A program made the position numbers and the translations under genes. DNA of 64,000 nt from Talpa occidentalis (taxonomy: Eukaryota > Chordata > Mammalia > Eulipotyphla > Talpidae). The notes beneath the pieces were generated by a model that was not told the DNA's origin, searched no databases, and saw nothing but the letters and a program-made list of their open reading frames with translations. Shown here piece by piece: positions 1 through 11,473 of the stretch. Each line of letters begins with the position of its first letter. Position 1 is the stretch's first letter. Location: the NCBI RefSeq assembly GCF_014898055.3, contig NW_023601433.1, positions 70,601,683-70,665,682 of the forward strand, written 5' to 3'.

Positions 1-3000
1 TCCCAACTCATACTTAACATTACTTTACCCAGCCTTTGAAAACACCTGCTTTTGCCATCCTTGCTTAGAACCAGGAAAATTTTCAGAGGCTTTCAAGTCA
101 GGAAAGGACATGATCAAATTTTCATTATATTCAAGTAATTCCAGATCTGTGGAAATTGGGGAGGAAAGAAAAGGGGGCAGAGGGAATGTAGAGGGATGTA
201 ACCAGTGGAGAGCAATGACAAGTTGGGGTCTCTCCTGCATTAACCCCTGACTCACTTCCTCCCTTTAGTTATTGATGTAGTAAACCAATAGAGGAAAACT
301 CCAGGGAGAGACATAATGTAACTCAAGAACAGTGATGAAAGGCATGTCTACAGTGGTGAGAGCTTCTGTGAAAATAAACTCTATTCAATTTCAAGATCAG
401 CTTCCGGTGTTTTTGTGAAGATGAGAAAAAAAATAAAAGCTTTCTCTCTGCATCTTACCACTACATCTAGTGCCCAGAGGAAAGTTTTTACTTTTTAAAA
501 AATACCCAGCTCATTTTTTTTTTTTTTTTTTTTTTTTAGTTACACAGCTTTTGGGCGAGGGGCGGATTTCGGTCTTAAGTCTTGAAAAGCCATCACTAAA
601 GTGAAAAACAGTATTCAAATTTATACAAGTTAACTGGTCCAAATTTGTGTTGATCTAGAGTTCAGGCTATTCCAGAGCTTTTCTAAAAATCCTCTTTGTT
701 AAGTCTCAGGGGTCTCCCCTCCCCTGTACACAACTGTCCAGTTTCCACCAGGCTGCTGAGACATTTGACCTTTGTGAAATACTAACCAACCCTTTCTTCC
801 ATTTGAAGGTACCATGTTCTCTGTTACAAGTGGAACGAAGATCCCCCAGTGAGCCCTGATACCTGTGTCGCTATTTTGGAAAAAGCTGGTCTTGATAACT
901 GGGCTCTTGGAAAAACAAAAGTAATGTTTTCGTGTCATTTTCAAGAAAAAAGTTAATAGTTTTAACCTTTGAAAATGATTGAAAATAGCAAGGCTTTTTA
1001 TGCTACAGAATCTGTAGCCTGACATACGGCAAGCAAATTGGTAAACTCATACAGATTTCCTTCTTCAGCAAACTTAAACAGTTTTGCTCTTATGAAGATT
1101 TCTTTTATGAAATTCAGGAAATAGTCATCTTGAGAATTTATCCCAAAATGGATGAAATTTATAATGAAAAATCTTCAAATAGTATTGAAAACAGATCAGT
1201 ATATTCTCCCTTCTTTCTCACTACCAAATATAGCCACAAAACTTTAGAGAATCATAATGATCTAAATAGGATGCTGTTTTTCTAATTTTCAATTCTGCTT
1301 CAGTTGTAAACTTAAAATTTATCCAGAGTGAAATATTTGCCATTATTATTAGATTTGTTATATGTGTTTGGCTATGGTATATTAGATTTGAGAAACTTTG
1401 AGAGCTATTTTTTAATCCTGTAGAGACTAAAAATAACATATCATAACCAATTTTGAATATCACAGGTGACGGCTTGGAGAAAGAATGCTCCTCAGGTATC
1501 CCCAGAGTTTTGCAAGATGAGATTAAGGAAATAAACAGGACTTAGGGGTACACTAAGTGTTTCACTGGAGGGATGGAGAAAAGAATCAAGCGAAGGCCAA
1601 GAAGTTCTCTTAGGTGGACCACTTGTAAATAACCATTACACATCATAGATGGAGACAAACTTCCACCTTGGCCAAGAAATATATAGTTGTTTCTAAGTGG
1701 GAGGAGACTTCATAATATTTAGATAAGTTAGTCCTATGACAATTCATGTCATAAATACCTATTTTAGACTGACTGCCCTACATGCACAGTAATCCATATT
1801 TACTTTAGTAGTAAGGGAAATTTTGGAACATTAAAAAGATTTGCATTTTATTCACACCATTTTCTTTTAGATGTCCACAAAGATGAATTTCATCAAGCCG
1901 AAATCTCATAATTTATGGTCTGAAACACATGCCTAACTTCAAATAGAGTTTTACTTGTAAAAAGGCCCTTTTTGTTCCAGTTCTGCATGATATTTAAGTT
2001 GCATTTTAAAACTATTTGTATTTTTCCACTTCACCTTTTCCAACTCATTAAGATGGATAAAAAGTATTCAATATAGGAACATTTCTAAAGCTGCAAAAAA
2101 AAAAAATGATGACCTTTTTAAACAGATTGAATTTTAAATGAATTGTCAACAGCAGAATGGACTAAGTATATTAACATCTAGAGTCCTGTAGAAATTAAAA
2201 CTAAATTCAATCAAAACCAATAATGCTGAACTGTTTGCCTGTGGTGCCCAGCTCTCAACTACCAGAATGTGAGAGAATTCTGTAGTTACCAGGTCTCATG
2301 ACTCAGCAATTAAATTTGAATTTAAGTGACTTTCTTAGTGGAATCAATAAACTTTCTTTGTGGTAATTTTTACCAGTAAGTAGCCAGTAAAAGAGAAAAA
2401 AAAAAAAGTCTTATTTCCTGGGGGAGGTTATCCAAACCTTCAGACTCCTCCAGTGCTCCAATTCATTCTGATTCTGAAATGATCAAAATTCAGCCCTTCT
2501 TTCTCCATGCTTGTCACTGTGTCTACTAAGAATGTTGTTATTTCTCCCTGGGGCTTTCTCTCTGCCTTATTCCCTTCACTGTTAACATTCTGAGCCCCTT
2601 ATTCATCTTTGTTTCTCAGCAGATTAGTATATCTAATTGGCCTCAATAAACATTTGATGAATGAACTACTATAACTGAATTGTTCTCTGTCTCACAATAA
2701 ATTTGTAAGATTTTTAATTTGGAAAATATAATTATCTCTTTTAAAGCATAAAAGTTAGCTTTATACACAGTAGATGTTGCTAAAGTGTTGATTAAAAAGC
2801 TCTAACATCTTCCGCTCTTTCTGGTTTATTCTACAAAAGGTAGTTAACCTGTTGGAAATAGGCAGATAATGTTAAACTGTTTTCCTTCTCAAAGATAGGT
2901 TTCCTTCAAGCATAAAAATCTGTAACATTGTAGCAACATACAGACCATGCGAAGTAAAGGATCGTGTTTTCCAGAATTTAAAGACTTAAAATATATTCTT

Positions 3001-3073
3001 CCAAGCATAGCACATGACTATTTCTCATCTGTTTGCCAAAATTTTATTTGTATTTTATTTTAATTCTTTTAAG
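1..3073 (+). other. MYO3A: MYO3A intron upstream of the first visible exon
   Basis: AT-rich intronic DNA with no coding exon that I can recognise. The last part of the motor domain must lie upstream of position 1. A T-run occupies 514-537. The stretch ~2510-2668 ends with a 'CCTCAATAAACATTTG'-type tail typical of the L2 3' end. The intron ends with a T-rich tract and AG at 3072-3073. Confidence 0.75.
2510..2668 (+). mobile_element. L2 LINE 3'-end fragment
   Basis: The stretch has the feel of an L2 3' end: a CT-rich body of 'GTCACTGT', 'CTCCCTGG' and 'TTATTCCCTTCACTG' type, then 'CTCAATAAACATTTGATGAATGAA'-like sequence, the usual L2 terminus. It is old and diverged. The left limit is approximate. 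Confidence 0.5.
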
Positions 3074-3236
3074 GTATTCCTTAAATATTATCATGTGGAA
3101 CAGTTAAATTTAATGCGAAAGGAAGTCATTGACAAGCTTATTTTGATTCAAGCCTATGTCAGAGGATTCTTGGGGTCAAGAAGGTACCAAAAAATACAAA
3201 AAAGAAGGAAAGAGAGCGCAATAATAATACAGTCAG
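3074..3236 (+). CDS. MYO3A: MYO3A coding exon (~exon 28): motor end and IQ motif 1
   Basis: The exon encodes 54 codons plus one base, in frame from its first base (GTA, Val). It begins with [10 protein letters not shown], the end of the converter/lever region. Then comes IQ motif 1, [14 protein letters not shown] (window residues ~30-43), which fits IQxxxRGxxxR and should bind calmodulin. It ends in AIIIQS, the start of IQ motif 2, which is completed by the next exon. The acceptor is TTTTAAG at 3067-3073 and the donor GTAATC starts at 3237. The exon leaves phase 1. Reading through the donor gives a stop after about 16 residues, so splicing is required. The match to human MYO3A is clear. Confidence 0.95.
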
Positions 3237-4894
3237 GTAATCACTCAGACTGTCTCACAGCCTTGCAAAAACCTCATGTTTAGGTATGGGCATAAAATCC
3301 AATCTTACATATAAGTCTCAAATTCTTATGTAGCTTTTGCATTTAATTCCAGACTCTGTTACTTTGATACATTCTCTCTACTAAATCTAAATCAGATTGT
3401 TTTAGTGATTGACACTTTTAATATTTGAATAAACGTTTTGTTTTAAATAAAATAATTTGATTTTCAATTTTCTGTCAAGTATTAATAAAACACAATTGAC
3501 CTATTGTGCAGGAGATAGCAAGTGATTGAATTCATTATGGATCTCAAGAATCATTATATTCCATTAGATAATAAGATTTTTCCTACTTTATTCAAAAGGT
3601 TACACTTGCCATACTTTTTGACAACTTAATTAAATCTCATTTTGTTAAAGGGCATCCATTTCTTTCTATTAACTGTAGCGAAATAATATTTATAACCATA
3701 CTTCAAAATTTTTATTAAAATATATTAATAGACTTTTGGGGTTTTATTTTATAATTTTTCTATAAGAAACAAGTTTAGAACCTGCCATGGCTTGGTATAA
3801 TATCTTTCGAAGTTTTTTGACTGGACATCCATAGTAAAAAATGTGTTTTATTTACTCTGTAACTTGATGCACACGCATACTACAAACAACATTACTTTAA
3901 TATATTCTGCTCTCATATCTTCTGCTGTCATCTCTTCTCTCACCTATTTCATTTTTAGACGCTAGATGTGGCCCACTAGATCGATTTTTGATCCACTAAT
4001 GAGTTAGTCTTTACTCAGAAGAACTCTGATGTGGTGGGCAAAAGAGCTAACTAATATTCAAGAGATTCATGGTCCAGTGCCAAGTCTATTGGTCTATGAT
4101 GGCTTATCAACTCTTTTGGAATTTTTAAGCCCTTAATTTCTCTCTAAGACATCACAATACAAACCCTGTTTGAGCTCTAATTCTCTACCCATAATTTCAA
4201 AATTCATAAAGGTCTAGAAAAAAAGGTTTTCATAACTCATTTGACAATGAAACATGATCACATGATCTTATCTTTACAGTCCTTTATTCATCCCACATGG
4301 TAAAAATATTGTTTTTTTGCAGAAATATTTATGTGTTTGACTACTCCCCTGATAGGGGAGTGGTACAGAATATATATTATTTGCTCTGAATTACTTTTCT
4401 AATATAAAAAAACTGTAAATCTAAGTTCTGAAATATGTCTGGCTCTAAGGATAATTGGCCAAAAGTTTCAAAACATATGCATAGATAAAAGGGGGATTTT
4501 TTTCCCCCCATGAATAGATATGAGCATGGAAAATAAAAGGTAAATAATTACTAGTAAATTTTAAGCAAATGAATACATTTTGTCTTTTTCCTTGACTTAG
4601 ATCATCTCATCTTAGTTTCATTAAAATCTTTACGATTTTAATAATAATTTTAATATCATTAAGTTCCCTCGTTAACATGAATGGTACTTTAATTATTTTC
4701 TTGCTATGAAGTTTGTCATCTAGAAGAGTCTTGTTAATGAGTCCCCTTTTTTTATGGACTTGTTCTATTTGGAAGTGTTAATTTCATTTTCTTCTTTGAC
4801 ACTGATGGTCAAAAAAAAATATTTGTTTCTACTCATTTAAGTAAGTTCTTTTATTTATTATTCTTAAAACTACTCCAGCCCTTATATATTTCAG
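3237..4894 (+). other. MYO3A: MYO3A intron (~28)
   Basis: AT-rich, 1,658 nt. No exon, confident repeat or structured element seen. The 3' end, TATATATTTCAG at 4883-4894, is an ordinary acceptor. Confidence 0.7.
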
Positions 4895-5018
4895 CTACAA
4901 GAGGACATCTGGTCAGGAAACAAAGAAAAGAAATTGTTAACATGAAAAACACAGCATTAACAAACACGCAGACTCAGGATCGGGAACTTGACTACAAGAA
5001 AAACTTTGAAAATAAAAG
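4895..5018 (+). CDS. MYO3A: MYO3A coding exon (~exon 29): second IQ motif
   Basis: The 124-nt exon completes a Ser-Ala codon pair begun in the previous exon. It gives [15 protein letters not shown], so the joined sequence [15 protein letters not shown] is IQ motif 2 and is interrupted by an intron. The rest (window residues ~70-95) is a lysine-rich linker, with KKNFENK at the end. Acceptor AG is at 4893-4894 and donor GTATAA starts at 5019. The exon leaves phase 2 (AG|G, Arg). Length and content agree with the mammalian orthologue. Confidence 0.93.
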
Positions 5019-5507
5019 GTATAATAATGTTCATTCTTATACCATTTTTACATTATGGATTTTTTAGATCTATAAGGTAACAAAGTATGTTCACAGTCTT
5101 TCTCTTACCAAGTTCCTAATGTGGTGTTACATTAAATGTCCTATTTGGGAGGTCATCTGCATTTCCCACTGATGACCACAATTTCTTTTCTCAGAGTTTT
5201 TACTTTACAGGCTTCTGCCAAACTAGTGTACATATCTGCTTCCAATTATGTCTGCATGTCCTGTGCTAATTGCTGTTCCTCTCCCTATATTTAAATCATC
5301 CTCCACATCTAAACAATGTCCCTAGATACTCTCATTTATTCCTATGGACTTAATAACCAATATGTCATTAGCCCCTAAATCATTATCCAATTTTCATAGC
5401 ACAGCATCTCAGTCCTGTCTTCTGCAGAGCCTCATTCCTAGCTTCCTAACAGATCCACCTGATTTTCCTTACATAGAAGATTTTATGATAAGCAGTGGGT
5501 ACACAGA

Positions 5508-6663
5508 TTTTTTTTTTAACTTCAGCTTTATGAGATATAATTCACATATAAAGTTATAAGTTATTTAAAGTGTACATCCTGGTGATTTGTAGACATATTA
5601 TGAAAGGATTCTCCCCCTTCAGCTAGTTAATTAACACATACACTATCTCAACATAGTTGTATTTTTGTGTGAGAGAGAGAACATTTACCTTCTACACAGA
5701 AGACTTCAGTCACACAATACAATGCTATTAACTGTCATCACCATGATTTACATTAGATGTTCAGACCGTGTTCATCGGATAACTGAAAGTGTGTGCTTTA
5801 CCAACCTTCCATGTTTCCACCACCCACAACCCCAGGCAATTGCTTTTCTAGTCTCTGTTTCTATGGGTGACATTTTTCCTTTTTAGATTCCACATATAAG
5901 GAACACTGTGCAGTATTTGCTTTTCCCTATCTATTTTATTCCAAAATAGTTAATAATGTTTTTTTGAACATGAGAGTACAGAGATCTTTCTGATCTTTGT
6001 GATAATGGTTTCATTTCCTCTGGATTTATACCCAGAACTGGGATTGTTGAATCAAATGGTAGTTACATTTTTAGTTTCTTGGGGAGCGTCGTCCTGTTTC
6101 CTGTATCACTGCACTGGCTTCCATCCCCACAGCCCGTTCCCTTTGCCTCATGTCCTCACCAACACTTGATGTCTTTTGTGGTTTTGACATGGGTCATTCT
6201 GACCTGTGAGGTGATATCTCATTGTGGTTTGAATTTGCATTTCCCTGATGATTAATGATGGCGAGTACCTTTTCATATACGTTTACCATTTGTATGTCTT
6301 TTTGCAGAAAATATCTATTCAGTTCCTTTGCCCAATTTTGAATTGAGTTTGGAGTTTTTTGGATTTGAGGTTCTTTTGTTTGTGTTTGTTTGTTTGTTTG
6401 TTTGTTTGTTTGTTTGTTTGTTTGTTTTGCTATTGAGTTATATGAGTTCTTTATATATTTGGGACACTAATCTCTTATCAGCCATATGGTTTGCAAATAT
6501 ATTCTTCCATTCTGCCTTTTCATTTCATTGCTGATTTCCTCTGCTGTACAGAAACTTTTGAGTTTGATGTAATCCCTCCTGTTGATTTTTTGCTTTTTTT
6601 CCTTTGCTTTGATGTCAAATCCAAAAAATGTCATTGCCAAGATCAATGTCAAAAAAAAAAAAA
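5508..6663 (-). mobile_element. L1 LINE fragment, antisense (3' UTR and ORF2 C-terminal part)
   Basis: It opens with a T-run (poly(A) of the minus strand). L1 3' UTR-like sequence follows (~5520-5900), and then the reverse complement of the ORF2 C-terminal region. The minus-strand frame at 6467-6652 reads [17 protein letters not shown], the familiar L1 ORF2 segment. It is 5'-truncated and degenerate, with a TTTG microsatellite at 6374-6428 inside. An A-run at 6650-6664 marks the right limit. Confidence 0.85.
6374..6428. repeat. (TTTG)n microsatellite
   Basis: About twelve TTTG units, with one early GTG variant, lying within the antisense L1. Confidence 0.95.
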
Positions 6664-7798
6664 AAGTAAAAGTACAGCATCAAGGGAGGCCCAGAGGAAA
6701 GAGAGTGGAAAATTGGTGAATGGAAGGTGGGACCTCCATTTTAGACTTCCTTCTAGAAAGATGCAGATTAAAGCACTTACCCCTCCAAACTCCGTACTTT
6801 CTACCAATTACCAGGAACCCCTATTTTCACTTAACCTTTCACCGGTAGAATCCCTGATCCGTGAACCAGAAAACTATAGTTGGGAGAAGAGTTCAGTCCT
6901 GCAAACCTATCTAGGAACTGTCAAAGAGATCTCCATCGCTTCCTACGCTAAAACTCTAAGGTTTGAGCCTCAGTACTTCACTGCTCATGATTCTCTATCC
7001 TCCCAGTAATGTGCTGGCCTCAGGCCTTTGATGGAGTGTCTATGGCATGAATCCAGAGCTATAACCGACATGGTATAGACTAGAAAATGTCAGCAGTATG
7101 GGTAAGATTCTAACTGCAAATATCAAAACCACCTTATAGATGGGTTTCTTGGAATGTAGTTATTTAATGATTGTATACGTCGCTCATGAATTGCATCTTG
7201 ACTGATAAAAGCATCCTCCGGCCGTGTTATGGAGGTATTCAAAACACAGCAAATAACCGCACATCAAAATTTTGGGGTTCTTGGTTCCCCACCTAGTTCT
7301 CTTATCCCTTGCAGGATAATGGGGATTCTGTTATGCCTCCTGAATAAGGTTAAGGATGCCACAGTAGATCTGGGAAGTGCCAGTAAAATCAGGGACATTA
7401 GTCCCAGTATTTTTTTTCCAGGTTTGACTCAAAGAAGAGTTCTTCTTCATAAACAGATTACAAAACCAAATCTCTTCCATGGCCCTCCTGAGCCAAAATG
7501 AAAAGGTTTTGGCAAAAGCTTCCCAGGTAGCTTGTCAGGGTGTCCAGTTGTCACATTTTGGTGTTAGCGTCAATTCATGGCTCTGTTGCTCTCGAGTGTT
7601 GCCCTCACAGAAAGGAAAAGCTGTGAGGCGTGGCTGTGTGGAGAAGCAAGTGATATAAAGAAGACTTTATCTTCAAGTTAATGGGAAATCATTTTGGATG
7701 TTTATAAAGAACCAACTGTGAAATTTTGGCCAACATTTCCTATGATCATACACTTTATCAGGAACACTGCTTTTTCTCTAATTTTATAAGCTGTTTCT

Positions 7799-8302
7799 TT
7801 TTTTTTAATTTTATTTTTATATCCCCATATAATTGCAACCCCCTTATTTTGACCTCTAACCCTCCTTTCCCCGCCCCCCCATAGTGTGTCTCTGGTTCAT
7901 AGTTGTTTGTTGATTTTGATTTTTTCTTTCTTATAGTTATTCTTTTTCCTGGTCCCTTATTTAAGTTTTCTAGATTCCTGCTATGAGTGAGACCATCCGG
8001 TATTTTTCTTTTTCTTTTTGGCTTATTTCACTGAGCATGATCCCTTCCAGTTCCATCCATGTTGCTGCAAATTGCATGTGTTTATCTTTTTTGATTGCTG
8101 AGTAATATTCCATGGTGTATATGGACCACATCTTCTTGATCCAGCCATCTATTGGGGGGCATTTGGGTTGTTTCCAAAGCTTAGCTATTGTAAATAGTGC
8201 TGCTATAAACATAGGGGTGCGGGTGCTCTTTGGAATTATGTTTCTGTGTCCTTTGGGTAAATGCCTAGGAGTGGAATTGCTGGATCATATGGAAGCTCTT
8301 TC
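7799..8302 (-). mobile_element. 5'-truncated L1 insertion with target-site duplication
   Basis: The minus strand carries the ORF2 C-terminus (MFIAALFTIAKLWKQPKCPP and on to SLIAGI-stop, 7970-8212) and ~170 nt of 3' UTR ending in a poly(A) (T-run on +). The flanks repeat a 14-bp site: TATAAGCTGTTTCT (7785-7798) on the left and TATAAGCTATTTCT (8303-8316) on the right, one mismatch. The open ORF2 end and the preserved duplication point to a moderately young insertion. Confidence 0.88.
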
Positions 8303-8752
8303 TATAAGCTATTTCTTGGGAGCAGTAGGTTTCAACCATGTTTAATGTCTAGCATGTCAGCCCAGTGAACACACTTGCTTATTGGTCTCAAATCCAGATG
8401 TATTTCCCACAACATCTCACAGTGGGTACTTTGTTTTGAAAGGGGCATATTTGGAAGTGTTTATTTACTATGACTTTTACTTTGATGCTTCATTAAATGA
8501 TAATAAGCTAGGATATTTCTTACTCTAAGTTGATGCAGGTTTTCTCATCATATGAGTATTCATCACAGTTGTTGCTAGAGAAATTATCTTAGGAAACACT
8601 TGATTAATATGAGTTTTAAATTCTTTTTGTCCCTTTTTCCATTTCCTGGTTTGTTTTTTCTCCCAAAATTAAGTGACCAGTAACCATTGCCCAAAGAGGG
8701 TAATAAACTCTAGATCAGTATCATATATTCAGATGCAATATGTTTTATACAG

Positions 8753-9650
8753 GGAGTCTTTTACGAAAAAAATGACAGAATATGGCATCTCTGCTAATGG
8801 AACAATCATTCCAGCTTCAAATAGTAAAGGGACGACATCGGTCGTGAAGACGTCTTCTTTCAAAGCTGAAGAGGAAACCACTAATGCTTTGCAGAGTATC
8901 AACAAGGGATATCTAGCTCAGAACAAAATCAATAACATGGCTGGGGATGAGGCCAAGCAGGAATTGCACCTGGGGGAGGACTCTTGGGCAGAAGTAAGCC
9001 CCAAACAGAAATATATCAGAGACTTGGAAGAGAACAGTAAAATGAGGAAGATGGAGAGAGAGGACACTGTAGCAGAGAATTGCTATCAGAGATTTACAGA
9101 GGAAAGGAATTTTGAAGAGTCAAAAGCAGCCTATGTAGGAAGGAATGGTAAGCCAGAAAGACCCAGTGTCCCAGGACTTTGGTTAGCTGAGAGTGAGACT
9201 AAGCAGCCTTCTTTTAAAAAACCTTTGGAACCTCGTTTTAGCCAGAGATCACTTTATCAAAATGCAAATAGCAAGGAAAAGAGGACATCCGTGGCCACCC
9301 AAAATGCACCCATATGTAGCAAGGAGAGAAGCCATTGGATGTCTGAGACAGTCAAGGAGAAGCAGGTTGAACCAATGATCTCAACTTGTGAAGAAGACAA
9401 AGCAGTCATGTTCATTCAGAGCAAATTCCGAGGTTACAAGAGAAGGCAGCAAGTGAGGAAGGACAGGATGTCTTCTTTTAAAAATCACAAGATTGTTGCA
9501 ACACCAACAGAAGCAGCAAGAAATACTAACAATCTGTATTCCCATCACACAAAACATGAGGAATCTTGTAATATCAACATGAATCATGATGATCTCTCAA
9601 AAAGCATTTCAGAAAAAGAAGCATGGGACTTGGCAATTTTTTCAAAACAG
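8753..9650 (+). CDS. MYO3A: MYO3A large tail exon (~exon 30) with third IQ motif
   Basis: An 898-nt exon encoding window residues 96-395. It starts [17 protein letters not shown] and ends LAIFSKQ. The tail here is hydrophilic, rich in Lys, Glu, Ser and Asn, and probably disordered. Recognisable anchors are [21 protein letters not shown] near the start (here [11 protein letters not shown]), [37 protein letters not shown], and IQ motif 3, [18 protein letters not shown] (~residues 312-330). Acceptor AG is at 8751-8752 and donor GTATGT starts at 9651. It leaves phase 0. It diverges from human far more than the neighbouring GAD2 exons do, as expected of a disordered tail. Confidence 0.95.
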
Positions 9651-11328
9651 GTATGTAAATAAATTTATTTATTAATAAAAAAAATCTTTGCAAAGACACA
9701 AAAGCTCAATTGAGCAGTTAATAACTGATTCATTTTTTCATCTCTTTTTTTTTGTGAGACTAAAACCCCTTTAAAAAAGAAGTCTTCAAGGGTTGTGCTA
9801 TGCAAATAGTCATAAAACTTTAAACCAACTTACTATGATAAAAATAGTATAGAATATAGTAGAAATCTTGAGGAGACAAATTGTTGGCTCATACAACTTA
9901 TTAAAATACTGGCATTTCACAGTGCCAATTTTTCATGTACCTAAAAATCTTCTGTTATACCTTTTAAAGAAGTTTTCTAAATCTATAAAGTCTATGCTTT
10001 CTCTGCTCCAAATTTTGAGAAAATTGTGTTAGGTAACCATACCGAGGCATACACGGCATGATGATGAAAACCTACATGTTACAACATGACAATGAGGACT
10101 CAGAAGCAAAAATTACATTGGAGAAGGTCTCGTGCTGGAAGTAGGCATGTTCCAGCTCTTTCTAAGACCAGCAATTGGCTTTCGAGCCGCTAAAGGGCAT
10201 CCTGATAAATTAGCAGCATGGAGAGCTCCTGTAAGTGCAGATTCTAGGTTTTGCTCTTTCTCCAGGTCTTTGACCTTAAGAAAACCACATTATGTGTCAT
10301 ACTTTTGTTTTCTCCTGTGTAAACTGAAGAATTTTAACTACTTGACCTCTAACATACATATTATAAATTAATATGAATAACCAGGCTAGTTAATAGTGTA
10401 GAGGATCATTGAAGAAATTTCAAGTGTTGGTTTAAAGGACTGTCTAGTCCTCTTGAGTCGCTAACCTCTGTGGTGGCTGAGTCCATGAGAAAGCACAATA
10501 ACTGCCCTTGATGCCCCCTGAGTGTTAGAGGTGTGGCCCCAAAATCTCCAACTTCTGTTAGTAAAAACCTGCCATTGACTAATTCACTTAGCCCCTTTCT
10601 GTTCTTTTTTTTTTTAAGTATACACAGAAATAGTAAGTTTAATATACATGTGGTCCTTCTTTTCTTGGTGCATAAATTTCTAATTCAAAACACCAAATCA
10701 GAGATTAATACCCTCACCCGCTATAAGCCAAGACATTGAGGAGATATAGAATGACAGGTCATCACCTAAGAACTGGCTAATAATGCCATTGGAGTGGATT
10801 CAGCATCACATAGGGACAAAGCTACAGGCAGAGAAGCAGGAGCCTCACATTCAATCCAGCAGGAAAAAGGCTGTGTTAATAGATAAGACAGAGAGGAGGA
10901 GCCAGAAAAGCACAGCCCCGAAGTTGGGCTAAGAAGTCTGCAAAGGGAAGGAAAGAGTTGACAGGCAAAGGCAGCAGTGGGATTCCTTGGGATAAAGGCA
11001 GAAAGGCAATCACAGCAATGTGGGGAAGATGGAAGCCAGGTCTCAGGAACCCCAGGAAGGAACTGATCAGAAGAGATTACTCTTTGTAGCATTACATGTT
11101 TGGCAGTTTGAATGGAAAATGTGAGATGAGCAAGTAGCACAAGAGGGAGAGGTTATGGCCAGTGAGGACTTCATGAGACCTTGTTACAAGGGTAAGTGTG
11201 GGTGCTGGAGAGGAAGGACTTGAGAGTCCCAGAGATAGTTGACCAGAACTTGATCAGAGCCCATTGTACCTATGGAACTCTCTGAATTAATTTCCTTGCT
11301 TTAATCTGACATATGACCTTCTTTTTAG
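9651..11328 (+). other. MYO3A: MYO3A intron (~30)
   Basis: 1,678 nt of intronic DNA. I see no exon and no confident repeat; the stretch ~10,780-11,160 is more G+A rich than its surroundings but unassigned. Confidence 0.65.
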
Positions 11329-11473
11329 ATATCAAAGCTGTCTGAAGAATATTTCATTCTGCAGAAAAAACTGAATGAAATTATTTTGTCACAGCAACTG
11401 AAGCCTCTGTATCTGGGTATCTGTCCTCGTATGCCAATTGATAGACGAGTTTCTTCTCAGCACTGCCTCTCAG
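11329..11473 (+). CDS. MYO3A: MYO3A coding exon (~exon 31)
   Basis: The 145-nt exon begins [19 protein letters not shown] (window residues 396-414), a short amphipathic, coiled-coil-like helix. It then reads [14 protein letters not shown] and [11 protein letters not shown]. It matches the human segment with a handful of substitutions. Acceptor CTTTTTAG is at 11321-11328 and donor GTAAAA starts at 11474. It leaves phase 1. The helix could pair with a partner or itself; that is inference. Confidence 0.93.

Larger units (their letters stand above)
5019..8752 (+). other. MYO3A: MYO3A intron (~29)
   Basis: Intron of 3,734 nt largely built from two antisense L1 fragments (5508-6663 and 7799-8302). 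The ~1.1 kb between them (6666-7798) holds AT-balanced DNA that I cannot assign. An open frame running out of the L1 through 7009 is most likely chance. The acceptor TTTTATACAG ends at 8752. Confidence 0.8.
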
